Below are positions 1 through 13,400 of a stretch of DNA of 64,000 nt, in pieces. The notes below the pieces were generated by a model. The model made no database searches and was not told where the DNA came from. It saw only the letters and a program-made list of their open reading frames with translations. Origin of the DNA: Cyathus striatus. Taxonomy: Eukaryota; Basidiomycota; Agaricomycetes; Agaricales; Nidulariaceae. Where the stretch lies: assembly GCA_025738555.1 (NCBI GenBank), contig JAOVFP010000015.1:868001-932000 (forward strand). The letters run 5' to 3'. Made by a program: the position numbers and the translations under genes. Numbering within the stretch: the stretch's first letter is position 1; each line of letters starts with the position of its first letter.

Positions 1-1
1 T

Positions 2-2142
2 TTGCATACAATGATGAAAAGCTTAAAAGTTGATATATGTAATATAGGGGATATGTCCACTCCAAACAAAGATATACCTATACATGACACAGTAACAGAT
101 GAGATTGAATATGCAGTCACATATTGGATATTCCATCTTGCTGAAGCTGAAATTGATAATAGTTTATCAGAGCTTGCAGGAAATTTTATGTTTCAGTATC
201 TACTTCAGTGGCTTGAAGTGATATCACTGTGTGGACAACTGCCAAGAGCACTGGAAAGTGTGAGATTGTGGAAAAATAATCTACCTGTGAGATTAAATCA
301 TTTATTAATTCATTTATGTATGCTAATAAATAAATGTAGTATAAATTTACAACACAATGTGTGGATTTATTGAGTGATGTTGAGAGATTTATACTTCAGA
401 GCTTTGATATTATTAAATTTCATGGATTGCAAGTATATCAAACTGCACTTTTATTCACACCACAAGAAACACTATTGTACAAGACTTATGACAATTGTTT
501 ACAATCTTTAAAAGTAATTCAAGGTTATAATAAATACTGGGATCCATGTTTGCAAGTACTTGAAGGACATAGAGGATATGTATATTCAGTTGCTATATCA
601 TCTAATGTTAACCAAATAGTATCAGGATCCTCTGATAGGACAGTTAGAATATGGAATACTAAAACAGGTGAATTGCTAAATGAATTAATAGGTCATTCTG
701 ATGATGTAAATTCAGTGGCAATTTCATACAATCAAAAATATATAATATCTGGCTCTTCTGATAATACAGTAATAGTCTGGAATGCACATAGTGGGAAAAT
801 AATACATGTGCTTCAAGGCCATTCAGATTGGGTCAGATCAGTTGCCATCTCACAGGATGGGTCAACTATTGTTTCTGGCTCACATGACACCACACTCAGA
901 GTATGGAATTCACATAATGGAAACCTTCTCAATGAGATTCAAGGTCATTCAGGTTGGGTCACCTCAGTTGCCATCTCACAGGATGGGTCAACTATTGTTT
1001 CTGGCTCACATGACAAGACAGTCAGAGTGTGGAATTCACAAAGTGGAAACCTTCTCAATGAGCTTCAAGGCCATTCAGATATCATCACCTCAGTTGCCAT
1101 CTCACAGGATGGGTCAGCTATTGTTTCTGGCTCATTTGATAAGACAGTCAGATTGTGGAATTCACATAGTGGAAACCTTCTCAATGAGCTTCAAGGTCAT
1201 TTATGTTTAGTCACCTCAGTTGCCATCTCACAAGATAGGTCAACTACTGTTTCTGGCTCACATGACAAGACAGTTAGAGTGTGGAATTCATATAGTGGAA
1301 ACCTTCTCAATGAACTTCAAGATCATTCAGGCTGGATTTACTCAGTTGCCATATCACAGGATGGGTCAACTATTGTTTCAGGCTCACATGACAAGACAGT
1401 CAGAGTATCAAATTCACATAGTGGGAACCTTCTCAATAAGCTTCAAGGTCATTCAGATATTGTCACCTCAGTTGCCATCTCACAGGATGGGTCCACTATT
1501 GTTTCTGGCTCATATGACTACACAGTCAAAGTGTGGAATTCACACAGTGGAACCTGTCTTAATGAACTGCAAGGCCATTCAAGGGTAGTCACCTCAGTTG
1601 CCATCTCACAGGATGGTTCAACTGCTGTATCTGGCTCAGAAGACAAGACAGTCAGAGTGTGGAATATTGTAAATGGCACTTGTATACAAGTTTTGAATTT
1701 ACAAGAATATGTTAATGTTGTCAAGTTCAATGATGATGAAACCATAGTTATTGTCAACAATGAAAAAGCCCTTTCTCTCTCCACATTTACTGAAATTGAT
1801 TGTTTTTTTGAATTATCCACTCTTAATTTTACCTTGATTATTGATGACTGGGTTGTAAAAGCAGGTAGAAGATTATTTTGGCTTTCTCCTTCTTTTAGAC
1901 CTACAGATCAAGACACAATAGTTATGAATGATAGCAGAGTTGTCATTGGTACAATATCTGGAAAAGTTGTAATAATTTCACTAAATGATTATCATGAAGT
2001 ACAAGATGCAGAAATCATACAGAAACCAGTTGTAGAACATACAGGTAAATCAGGTGCAGAGAAGCAAAAGGTACAGGTTGCAAAGACCAAGAAGAGGGAT
2101 AGAGTAAAGAAGTGGCTGAACAGAATTTTAAGGCTGGAGTAG
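2..2142 (+). CDS. STAND/NLR-type WD40 protein, C-terminal part (gene runs off the left edge)
   Basis: This is the 3' portion of a NACHT-WD40 signalling ATPase gene. Exon 2..286 encodes the helical linker (TYWIFHLAEAEID, LQWLEVISLCGQL) that sits between NACHT and WD40 in this fungal family. A 53-nt intron, 287..339 (GTGAGA, CTAAT branch, TAG), joins it in frame to exon 340..2142. That exon carries nine full WD40 repeats plus a degenerate tenth, then a basic tail rich in Lys and Arg. Repeats 3-9 are nearly identical at DNA level (SVAISQDGSTIVSGSHDKTV) and differ mainly just after the GH dipeptide. In Podospora HET-E/D/R, members of the same fungal class, such repeats form the ligand-recognition face, and NACHT oligomerisation triggers cell death or defence. 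The NACHT domain must lie upstream of the window. It is tail-to-tail with the paralogue at 5385..9543. No lesion is seen in the visible part. Confidence 0.85.
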
Positions 2143-3577
2143 CTACAGGTAGTATTTTTTGTAATAATACTTCAATAATTAACCTTTTATCATTTACTCT
2201 TATCTTTCTGTATTCTCCAGAAGTTTGTAAATGTAAAGCACCCATCTCAAACTTGTGCAGTAATTTATGATCCCTCAAGAAGTCCATCCAGATCCATATG
2301 GAGTTGTGAGGAATCTGTTGAGATTTTGTATGGATTCTGCACAGATCAGTGCAGAATTTTTAGGCCTTTACAGATTCTGTATGAACTTTGTGCAGATGTC
2401 ATAATGTACTGTAATACATTTCTACCAGATCTTCTAATACCTCCTCTTGATAGTACCAGCAGCCCTCACACTTACTATTCCACAAATTAAGCTTTTAATA
2501 AAAAATTATTACACTGGTAACACTATTATTAGACATGCATTAGGATATGTTCTAATAAATGCACTTGCTTTGACAGGCACTTGAGTACAACAGACTTCAG
2601 AGTTAACAACACTAATGCATCTGATGGTAATACCCAATGTGCTGCAGGTAGTTTTGATGCATGTTTCAAAGTACTGGGAGACATGCAGTTTCTCACATGG
2701 CTGCATTAATACACATAAGAAAAGGTGTGAGTGTCCAAGACCATTATAGGAAGGATAGGAGTGGTGTGAGTGCCATGACAGCTATGTAAGATAATGCCCA
2801 TATTTCAAAGAGAACCTTGTGCCATGGTATATCCTGAAAGTTTCATGACTAGTCTGACTTAGTACAGGATAGTTCATTCAAGGTATGAGGAGGGACTTAA
2901 TAGTGGTTGCTAATTCTTATACTATAATTATATCCTGCCAGTGGATGCATTTTCACAGGAATCTATTATGAATAGATTCAAATATTTTATAGATTGGAGT
3001 TTCAAAATCTATGCCTATTTTGTTGCATATTCCCATAGCCAATTCTATTATCAACAGATAAATAGCACCTGTGCCATAAGCCCAACATCATCTCACCTAT
3101 AACAGGAAGGCCAAGGATGTGTAAGTGTCCTAAGTGAGCCTTAGCAAGGTTTATTCAAGACTTCAAAATCTGGTGAGGGGTCTTGAGGCCTCTACAGACT
3201 TCAAAATCTATGAAGGTATGTAAAGGCCCCACTTGAGCTATGTGACACTAAGCAGACATTGGCATCTTGGCAAACAGTAATCTATTCAAATATTTTCAAA
3301 ATAAATATGAATATATTCCTATGGAAAGGCATCCAGTAGCCTATGGTATGAATCACTGATAGCCTAAATATAATGGGCACCTAGTTTTTACCGTGCACAC
3401 ACAAAAGTGAGCATGCCACAGTCAAGACATATTTAATAACTGTAAAAGGCCTATTTTTAAGTCAAATTAATTGTAAATCAAGTGTATGTGCTGTACTGTA
3501 CCATTGTAGTCTTATTGGCACCACAAATAAGGATTTTGAGCAAGATAAACACTCAGAAGTTGAAGAATAAAAATCAA

Positions 3578-5100
3578 ATTTCATGCTCAAGCTTGAATGT
3601 GCACACTCATTTTTCATGCTCAAGATTTTATTTCATGCACAGGGTCCATACTTTCACACACAGCATCTGAGTCTTCATGCTCAAGGTCTGTCAACTCATG
3701 CTAAATGTCTTTACTTCATGCTCATGGTGTGAGTATTCATTTTTATAAGATTAAATAATGTATTTATATTTTGACCTCACTTACATGTGGGAGGAGTAGT
3801 AAGTGTTAATAAGTACAATAGACATGGCCACACTTCAATGTAGGTGTGAATACTAATACTTATGTGTGACTGTGAATATATGTTCACTTCATGCACATTC
3901 CCAAACTTGTTTAAATTAACAGTGAGCAATTATAAGCATAATTGTGATGGGTATATCTATTCACACTCACACTTATCATAATTTAAAGGATATGTGGTCA
4001 TATAGTACATATCATGCTCATTAATAGAGTATGAGCATGAATGTACATATAGCATAATATATTTATCCTCATACAATCTATCCCATTCCATTTTTTAATG
4101 CATAAGTTGATGGCTTATTTTATATACTATTAGATACATGCCATAGTACACCAAGTAATTAATATATGTAAAGGTTGATTTATGATAGCCCTGTTTCATT
4201 TTATTCACACTCACATATAGAATATCCATGCTCAACATTTCTTGCTCACTGCTGAACTTGTTTAAATTGAGAGTATATATAGATATGCATGAGCAAGAAT
4301 AGGGACCTGAATACCTATCACACTCATGCTCAAACTGAAGTAAATTGGGTGAGAGTATGAAAAGAAATACCTATCATGCTCATGCTTAAACTGGATTGGC
4401 TTGGGTGAGAACTGGCATTAGTATGATATTTAATTCTTTTAGAATAGATCATAAGGACATGCTACAGTATATCTTTAGAGTAATAGTAGTTTCTCAATCA
4501 CTTATATATTGCTACTAATGTACTAGCATGCAAGTTTAGAACACTTTAATAGTACTTAGAATTGTTTCAATTAATTCCAGTATTTTTATATTCTAAGTTT
4601 TTATGCACAAGGATTTAATAAATTTGAGGGCACATGTATATCAATTCTTTTCAAAGGAAACTAAAAATAGAATGTCTCTGTATTATTTATAGCATGGCAT
4701 GCAACTGGACTTTCTAACTAATTCTGTCTGATACACTGCCCTGTCTGTGGGTGGGGAAGAATGCCATGTGATTCTTCCTATTTTCCTGTTTAAATTGTTT
4801 AAGTTCAGTACTGAGGTGGAGCACAAGTTTTTATATTTTTAGTTATATCCATCCCTTAGTGATTTATGGGAGGTGACACAGGACCTTGGCCCCTCTCCTT
4901 TGTGTCCCACTCAATGCCCTCAGTCTGATATCTCAAGATGAGATATAAAAGAAAAATAAATAAAGTATGTTGTTTTAACAGTACCCACATATCACTACAT
5001 GCTCACTTAAATATTATTCACACTCACATATATATTAATCATGCTCAGGGTCAAATTTCCACATGCAGACCCTGAGCATGCATGCTCAACTCATGCTCAC
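3578..5100. repeat. Dispersed CATGCTCA motif cluster
   Basis: CATGCTCA or one-mismatch variants occur near 3582, 3619, 3678, 3717, 4013, 4229, 4328, 4374, 4999, 5040, 5081 and 5091, often followed by AA or AC. Spacing is irregular, so this is not a satellite. It may be a decayed tandem repeat or a binding-site cluster. Confidence 0.5.
5040..5080. repeat. Perfect 13-bp inverted repeat (hairpin)
   Basis: CATGCTCAGGGTC at 5040..5052 is exactly complementary to GACCCTGAGCATG at 5068..5080, with a 15-nt loop. The stem contains the CATGCTCA motif that is abundant in this region. It could act in 3'-end formation, but that is only inferred from its place between convergent genes. Confidence 0.6.
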
Positions 5101-5384
5101 AATTGAGTGTGCATGGGATTTTCTGCCTGCCCAAATATAATAGGTTTGTAGCCCTATTATTTTACTAGGTGTATCAGTATACCTGAAGGTACATGAGCAT
5201 TCCAATTCAGGGTGTATCTAGCCTCCTGATAGCTGACAGTATGGCTTCACTCCAAATCATATTACAATTCTTTCCTGATACAGCTTCTACTTTCAGAAAG
5301 CAAATACTCTACAAAAAATAAAGTGATGAAAGCAAAAGATGAAATTTAAACTTTGAATTATTAATACTACAAATATACCTAAAA

Positions 5385-8300
5385 CTACTTCTTTATTCTT
5401 AAAACTTTTTTCACCAATCTTTTCACTGAATTCTTTTTCTTGGTCTCTAAAATTGATTCCTTCTCCTGTTCTACAACAAGTTTCTCTATGAGTTCAACAG
5501 CTGATTGTTCCACACTTTCTGCATCTTGACTCTCATCATTGGCACTTAGTGAAATTATCACAACCCTTCCAGAGTGTGTACCAATAGTCATTCTGCTATT
5601 ATTTATAACAATTGTATGTGGATATGTAGGTCTAAATAATGGAGGGAGCCAAAACAATTTTCTTGCTTTTTTCACAACCCAGTCATCTACAACCAAGTAT
5701 AAATCAAGACCAGATGATTCAGAAAGAGTGTCAACTTCAGTGAATGTTGAGAGGGAAAAGGCTTTCTTGTTGTCTACAATGATATATTTATCATCAATGC
5801 TTAATCTGACCATATAGATAAATTCATCTATATTCCAAACATGTATACAGGTGCAATTTTCAATATTCCACACTCTGACTGTTTTGTCACCTGAGCCAGA
5901 AACAATTGATGTTCCATCTTGTAATATGGCAATGGATATGACCCAGTCTAAATGGCCTTGAAGCACATTAAGAAGATTTCCACTATGTGAATTCCACATT
6001 CTGAGTGTTGTATCCCTTGATCCAGAAAAAATAGTCATCCCATCTAATGAGATGGCAACTGATTCTACCCAGCCTGAATGACCTTGAAGCTCAAGAATTA
6101 GTTTTCCACTCTCTAAATTCCACACTCTGACTGTTGTGTCTCGTGATCCAGAAATAATAGTCATTCCATCTTGTGAGATGGCAACTGATTTAACCCAGCC
6201 TGAATGTCCTTGAAGAACCTGGTGTATTTTTCCACTCTGTGAATGCCACACTCTGATTGTCTTATCAGATGAGCCAGAAGCAATAGTTGTACCATCCTGT
6301 GAGATTACAACTGAGCTGACCCAGTTTGAATAACTTTGAAGCTCATTCAGAAGGTTTCCACTATGTGAATTCCACACTCTGATTGTGTTTCCATGTGAGC
6401 CAGAAACAATAGTTTTTCCATCCTGTGAGATGTCAACTGATTCAACCTGGCATGGATAGCCTGGAAGATCTGGAAGTAATTCTCCACTCTTTGAATTCCA
6501 TACTCTGACTGTCTTATCATGAGAGCCAGAAACAACAGTTGACCCATCCTGTGAAATCACCACTGAGCTTACCCAGACTGAATGACCTTGAAGCTCAAGG
6601 AGAAGTTTTCCACTATGTGTATTCCACAGTCTGACAATCTCATCACCTGAGCCAGAAACAATAGTTGTCCCATTATGTGAGATGTCAACTGAGGAAACTG
6701 TGGCTGAATGATCTTTAAGCATCTTGATAAGTATTCCACTATGTGAATTCCAGACTCTGACTGTGTTGTCATATGATCCAGAAACAATTGTTGTCCCATT
6801 CCATGATATGGCAACAGAGCTGACCCAGGCTAAATGGCCTTGAAGTACATGGAGTAATTTTCCACTATGTGAATTCCACACTCTGATTGTCTTGTCATGG
6901 GAGCCAGAAACAATAATTTTCCCATTCTGTGATATGGCAACTGAACTGACCTGGTCTGAGTGACCTTGAAGCTCATTGATTTTTTTTTCCACTATATGCA
7001 TTCCAAACCATTATCATTTTATCATCAGAGCCAGAAACAATGGTTTTACCATCTTGTGATATGGCTACTGATCTGACATTATTTGAATGGCCTTGAAGCT
7101 CATGAATACATGTCCCACTATGTGCATTCCAGACTATAATTGTTTTGTCACAAGATCCTGAAATTATGTACTTTCCATCATGTGAAATTGCTACAGAAGT
7201 TACATAATCAGAATGACCTTTTAATTCATTAAGCAATTCCCCTGTTTTAGTGTTCCATATTCTTATTGTTTTGTCATAGGATCCTGATACAATTTGATTA
7301 CCATCAGATGACATAGAAACTGAATTTACACTTTCTTTATGTCCTTCCAGTACTTGCAGACATGGTTCCCAGTATATATTATAACCTTGAATTACTTTAA
7401 AAGAATGCAAATAATCTTTATATGTCTTGTACAACAGTGTTTCTTGTGGAGTGAATAAAAGAGCAGTCTGATAAATTTGCATCCCATAAGCCTTAATAAC
7501 ATCAAAGCTCTGAAGTATAAATCTCTCAGCATCATTCAATAACTCAAGACATTGAGCTGTAAATTTAGACTCAATTAATGCATTAGCAAACACAGTATTA
7601 TAAATAATGATTAAGTCTCACTGCAATATTATTCCTCCATAGCCTCACACTTTTGAGTGCTCTTGGTAGTTGACCACATAGTGATACCACTTCAAGCCAC
7701 TGAAGAAGATACTTAAATAGAAAATTTGTTGCAACCTCTGATAAATCCTTATCAATTTCAGCTTCCACAAGATGGAAGATCCAATATGTGGCTGCATATA
7801 CAATTCCATCTGTTATTGTTTCATGAATGGGTAAATCTTTATTTTCTGTGAACATATTTCCTGTATTGCAAATATCTACTGCAAGGTCATTTATCATTGC
7901 ATGTATACAACTAATTGTTATTAGTGCATGGTGCTTCTTTGTGTCAATGTAAAATCTCAGATCTGGACATCTCTTTGAATGTGTAAGAAAATCATGAAAG
8001 GATAAGTGAAAAGCATGAACTGGAATCATCAAATCAGATAATGGCACAAGTAATACTGCTTTAAGATCAAGCAAAATATCATAGACATTATCAGTATCAT
8101 CCTCCATGTTCTTAATTTTTAATATTCTTGGGATGGTTAAGCTATTGAAACCTAAAATAATAACTGAAACAATGTTTTGAAATATCTCCTTCTTCCAGTA
8201 TGGTGATTCTGCAGCCAATAAAAGAATTTTCATATACATGTTATCCAGTGAATCATATGTATTCTTTTCATTTGATCTAACATATCAATTTTCAAGAATA

Positions 8301-9543
8301 AATTTTAATTTCTTCTGCAGTCCAGCTCCCTGGCCATTGCTGAAAAATTTCATTGCTGTACTTGCTGCAATAAATAAGCCAGAGCAAATTTCAATCAGGT
8401 CAGCCATTTCATCTGGCTTAGGCCAAGGTTTCTCAATAGGCATTTCATTGATCTCATGTTCCATATACAATCTAATATCAGCATTAACTTTTTCTTTTTC
8501 AATATTATGCAAAATGAATGGACTTGTTAAAGATTCCACTGTTTTAGTTTGAAAAATGTATTCAAGAGATGCTTCTGGTCTGCTTGTGATAAAGAATTTA
8601 ATTGGAAAGTTGAATTTGCTTAGATGTTCGGCTAGCACTTTTATAATATTTGTCTGCATGTCTTGTTGACACTCATCCAGTGCATCAAGAACAACCACTA
8701 TTCTAATTCCATGTAAGTCATTCTCTATTTCCATTATTGGGCCTAAAATAAGCTTCTGCAGCTGTACAAGAAGAGCTGAGTTGATGGTTGACTGGTTAAA
8801 TACAACTTCTTCCAAAATATTTTGTTTAAGCAGGGGAATTTTACTTCCCAGTTGATAAGCCAAAGTTTTTATTACATTTGTAGCCTCACTCCTGTCTTTA
8901 AAATCTCGAGAAAAGAAGAATGAAGCTCCATTCTTGTGGTATTTATGAGCTACACTGTGTGCAATAGTAGACTTTCCAGTTCCAGCAAGACCAGAGAGCC
9001 AGAAGATTGATCCTTTTTCAGTTGAGGAAATCCAATTGTCAATTTCTTGCAAGAGATCAACCCTAGTTCCAGGAGTACATCCAGTTGCTCCTTCCCTTTC
9101 AGCTGAATCATAGGCAGCTCCAAAAACTGGGCTTAAATTTTCTGCTAGCAAATCTTTCAGTTCTGTAGGCATAGTCTGGTGTATATTTGTTATTGTTGCA
9201 GCAGTGTAAACCTTTGCATTATCATTTATGATAACAGATCCTGTGGTTCCGGTAAATGCCTGAGGCCCTGCATTGTTTATCACTGTGTTACTCTCATGCT
9301 TCTCCAAAATCAGAAGTGCAGATATAAAGTCACTTAGGCTAGACTTACAGTTGTAACATCTGTTGGTATTGATACCCGGGACGAAGTAAGACTCTGATCA
9401 CTAGCATCATTTCGTGAGGATAGCTTAGCAGCTGTCTGAAGGGAATGATCTTCCGCTTGTACAGGAACATGTTTTACTATGGCATTACACGAGGGAGCCT
9501 TCTTCGCCTCTTTATTATCAGTATGCTTGGATGTTTGACACAT
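5385..9543 (-). pseudogene. NACHT-WD40 STAND/NLR protein, disrupted by one in-frame TGA and one frameshift
   Basis: The gene model is exon 9543..9349, intron 9348..9302, exon 9301..7622, intron 7621..7570 (GTGAGA, CTAAT branch, GAG), exon 7569..5385, about 1,350 codons in all. The 9543 ATG is preferred because the next exon opens on TTG, and the GTAAGT/AG join is in frame. The second exon has a Gly/Asn-rich start, Walker A (GLAGTGKST), Walker B (VVVLDALDEC) and a sensor-like TSRPEA motif, followed by the helical linker. The third has about twelve WD40 repeats and the same C-terminal extension as the paralogue at 2..2142. In the fungal STAND class, NACHT hydrolyses or exchanges NTP and oligomerises after WD40 ligand binding. 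Two lesions are seen: a TGA at 8287..8285 inside an otherwise continuous frame, and a run of nine A (6988..6980 on this strand) where eight keep the frame. Both could be assembly errors. Exon 1 as coding sequence is less certain. Confidence 0.8.
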
Positions 9544-10309
9544 TGGTGTTGATACACGGTGGGCTGTGTAAATTGGGCGGAGGGAACGATTATACTTCCG
9601 AACAATGCACGTATATGTGGATCGTCTTTCTTATCGATGTACACGTGTACACGTTGTACGTGTGTATACATTCAAATTTGGAAAGAGGAATGACATGTCC
9701 CTCTAGTCATACGATCCGATGGCCGTGATCATGTATAAATAACCATGTTCGTCTCCTTCATGAGCATCACGCTCATATCATACTTAGGTATGCCGATTCC
9801 CTCAATATGATAAAGAATCGAAGTGAAGTATGAAGTAATGAAAGTCAAAGCATTATGATATGAATGAGACCTACATTGTTCGCCATACTTATTCAAACTC
9901 TCGCGTGTCGCCGACATACCGTATCTGTGATCCGGGTATCGCTTGGTAAGAGTAGAACATTCTCTCACGCCTTCATCCGAGGCTGTACATAACTCGAATA
10001 GTATGCGAAAATGCCACACATTTACAAACGATTCTCAGCTTATATGTATACACGTGTAATCACCCGGAAGCACTTCGTTAGTAGATCAATCGAATAAGGG
10101 AATGAAAGACCAGTAAGAGCGAGAAAGCATAGCCATGAGTGCAGGACAAATATGCCAATATAGATACATTTGTATATTTACGAGAGGCTCGAGGATGGGG
10201 CATGTGATCATGGTGATGGGAGAAGAGAAGGGGGCCGGACAAGTTTCCGCGCTACTGCTCGCTGTTCCGAACGCTGTTGCATGTCGGTTCCATCGTCGTC
10301 GTCGTCGAC
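9544..10309. other. Intergenic region between NLR gene and hAT composite
   Basis: GC content here is visibly higher than in the NLR block. Short open frames occur on both strands but none shows domain motifs or a consistent intron structure. It would hold the NLR promoter. A GTC trinucleotide run lies just before 10310. Confidence 0.5.
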
Positions 10310-10432
10310 CAGTGTTGGGCAAGGCATGGGGGTCCATGTCAAACACATCCATACAACGTGGATATACATGTGGTTCTACATACCACATCATCGTGTAGAT
10401 GTCGTGGGAGTCTGTCAGTACAGTCATGTGAT
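10310..10432 (+). mobile_element. hAT copy B, separated 5' terminal fragment (123 bp)
   Basis: It starts with CAGTGTTGGGCAAGGC, the same terminus that closes copy A at 14324 in reverse complement, and ends exactly where copy A begins at 10433. It is read as the 5' end of copy B, cut off from its body at 14325 by insertion of copy A. Confidence 0.7.
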
Positions 10433-13400
10433 CAGTGTTGTGCGGCACAGTGGATATCCATGCGACATCCACATCTCCACGTGAACGTGGATTTACATAC
10501 ATGCCTGTGGATGTGGATTTTCCCGTTTAGGTAAAACCCATGGATGCGCATCAAATGTGCGATGATGCGCAAATGCACAAGCCGAGCACCAACTAAACAC
10601 AGTGATTTAGCTCGCTTTTTACTTGAATAAAACATATATATGCTCCTTCTGTACATGTGTAGAATATACAAGTGAGAATAAAAAGAATTTACAGTGAAGC
10701 ACGAGTTATATCAGCCAATTCTTCGTCAAAGTCCCCATCAGCATCAAGGTCTAACAGCTCATGTAACTCCATTTCATCATCCAAGTTGCGAATCGAAGAT
10801 TGAGACACTATGTTAGTCCAATAGGCATTTTTAAAATCAAAAAGATCTCGAATAGAAATCTTTGTAGGCTCGTCAAAGCTATCTGAAGTAAAATCTTCGT
10901 CATCTTCATCATCCAGACGCGCTACTTCTGCCATCTTATCTGCAATATCTCTAAGAGATCGAACAGATGAGGATTCATTGGAATCCTCCTCCAAACCAAG
11001 AGCACGGATACTGTTTTCATCAAAACCTGTGCTATCAGCACATGGAGGTCCTGAAATAACCACCGTGTCATCATCACCAATCTGATCAGTTGATCTGACA
11101 GAGGTTACAGGTGTGTGTGAAGTCATATTTCTCTTGAGACGCTCCTTCACCAAACCTTGCTTCGTATGTAAATCACGTAAGTGCATGCGAAGCTCTGCAA
11201 GATTAACCATAACATTAGTACTCATTCTTGATCTGAGACGAGTCAATGTTATTCCAAACATGCTGAATAGGCGTTCACAAGATGCAGAGTTTGAGCAGAT
11301 GGAAAGAAGTCGACATGCAATCTTCTGAAGTGGGGATTGAGGAAGATAGACACCATCATACATGAGGAGTGGATCGCTCTAACTCATGTGTTAGCAGAAA
11401 TAAATAATGAAAATATTATGAACACTAACATCTTGTAAATTTTCAATGTACCCTGTCAGTGCAGAATAAACACCTCGAGATCGCAGATAGTCCATGAATT
11501 CATTAAATAGGCCAGAGGGGACTTCTTCATTGTAGAATCTAGCCCATAGCCGTCGCAAAAGATGCCACAGAGAAGCTGGGACAAGTTGTGGTAAGTTCTG
11601 TGCAAATGGGGCAGTCTTTAAGCCAGGATGAAGAAGAATAGCAAGAATAAATGCTTCCTGATCGCATTTTCCCCATCTTTTTTCAATACTGTCAATAATT
11701 GCTTGGATTAATCCATCATTATCACCATCCATTTCAGCCATATTCACATATTCACACATCAGTGTGCCAAAAATAAGAGGTACTTGATCGAGACGAGCAT
11801 GTGCATCTTGCATAATACATGAGGCATGGGCAAGTGGTTCAAGATGCTTCTTTATTCTATTTATAAAACTGAATGAGCACAGGAATTATAACATTCATGA
11901 CAGACGTACCTAGCAAGTGAGTGCCAGAACAGACTGTCTTCTATTATGTCCATCATCACCTGTCCTTTCTGCTTTGCTGCCCGGTTTCCAATCATAATAC
12001 AACGATTACCAGGGTCCATCTCCTCATTTTCATTATCAACAAGAACTTCAAGTGGCCGTTTAAGCTCAAGAAGGCGACTATAAGCTAAAAAGTGAGAGGA
12101 CCAGTGTGTGATTACTGGTCGGATGATACTAAGGACTTTATGTTTACTGGATGCTTTGGATTTATTCAAAGCTTCCTGCACAGTCTTGAAGTCGTGAGAG
12201 CAAAAGGGTTTTGCTCCTTAGCCAAGATATTAAATCACTGGCCTTATCTGAATATGTGAGTAGTGGAGTGGTAGCATCATGTCGAAAGTAGTCGCCTGAT
12301 ACCAATGCAATCTAAAATCATATCAACATAAGCTCGAAAATGTATATAATCAATGGCAAACCTGATGTGCATAACAGTCTGGCCCAATAAGTTCTGGATA
12401 CTCCTTCACAACATCTTTTCTAGCCTTTGATGACTCGCCTGAACCATCTGAAGTGAGAGCAATGACAGTGAGACCCCACTCATTTTCTATTATATTCTTG
12501 ACATAATAAATGAGCTTCTTCAAATTTTCAGCAGATTTTCGCTCATTTGATGCATCATGTACATAAACAGTAAAAACCTAGAGAATAGATTAGAGCAGAT
12601 AAATAAAATGTTTGAAGCACTGACGCGACGAAGATTGGTTGTAATCATAAATGCAATAAAATGATGATGGTTGCCACCGGTGTATCCATCAAATTGAATG
12701 GTAGCATATGAATATCCAGATGAATTTTGAGCAGATTCTTTTGCCTGCTCGCGGAAAGCTCTAACAGCTTTTGGAATCCAATTGTTAGTTAAAGATTTGC
12801 GAGAAATTGGTTCAGAACCTGGAATAAATTCATTACAGAGTGAATGCCACTCTGGATTTTCGACCCAAACAAGAGGAAATCCACAAGAAGCAGTAAGTCG
12901 TGCAACACGGATTGCAAAGCGATTTTGCAAGGAAGTATTCCAAACTGGTAAAGCTGGAGAATTTAATCTCATGTGACTTGAGCTTCGTTTTGATGTAGTC
13001 GTTTTGCGCCGTTTTGAATTTTGTCTGTTGTCAGTATCTTGAGAAGACCCTTGCATAAATTGAGATACTGATTCGGATGAAAATGAGTTGAAGTCCAATA
13101 ATGGACTACCATGAAGACTAGAAAGCGCTGACTGAGCAGGGCTATGCTGCTGTAATTGCTGAAAAAGAAGAGCTCTGTGCAGTGTATTGGCAGAGTCTGG
13201 GCCAGATGATAAACGTGTTGCACCAGTATCAATGGTAAGAGGTGCTGGGAATGCAGATGGCGGTGATAATGATGAGTTCCCTGCCAAAAAAGGAAGTGGA
13301 AGAGGATGGAAGCATGGATCTATTTCAATACCATCCAAGTTAGCTACATTGTGATCACGTTTGCGTGGGCTTTTTGCATATCCACGTATAACTAGTTCAT

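Larger units (their letters stand above)
2143..5384. other. AT-rich intergenic region between convergent NLR genes
   Basis: No convincing gene is present. The DNA is AT-rich with no long open frame. Between about 3.58 and 5.10 kb the 8-mer CATGCTCA recurs at least a dozen times, with its complement TGAGCATG also present. Both NLR transcripts end into this region. Confidence 0.6.

Noticed and set aside
806..1588. Alternate-frame open frames inside the WD40 repeat block (LPSHRMGQLLFLAH-type)
   Set aside because: They are shadow frames of the repeated WD40 DNA; the main frame carries all family motifs.
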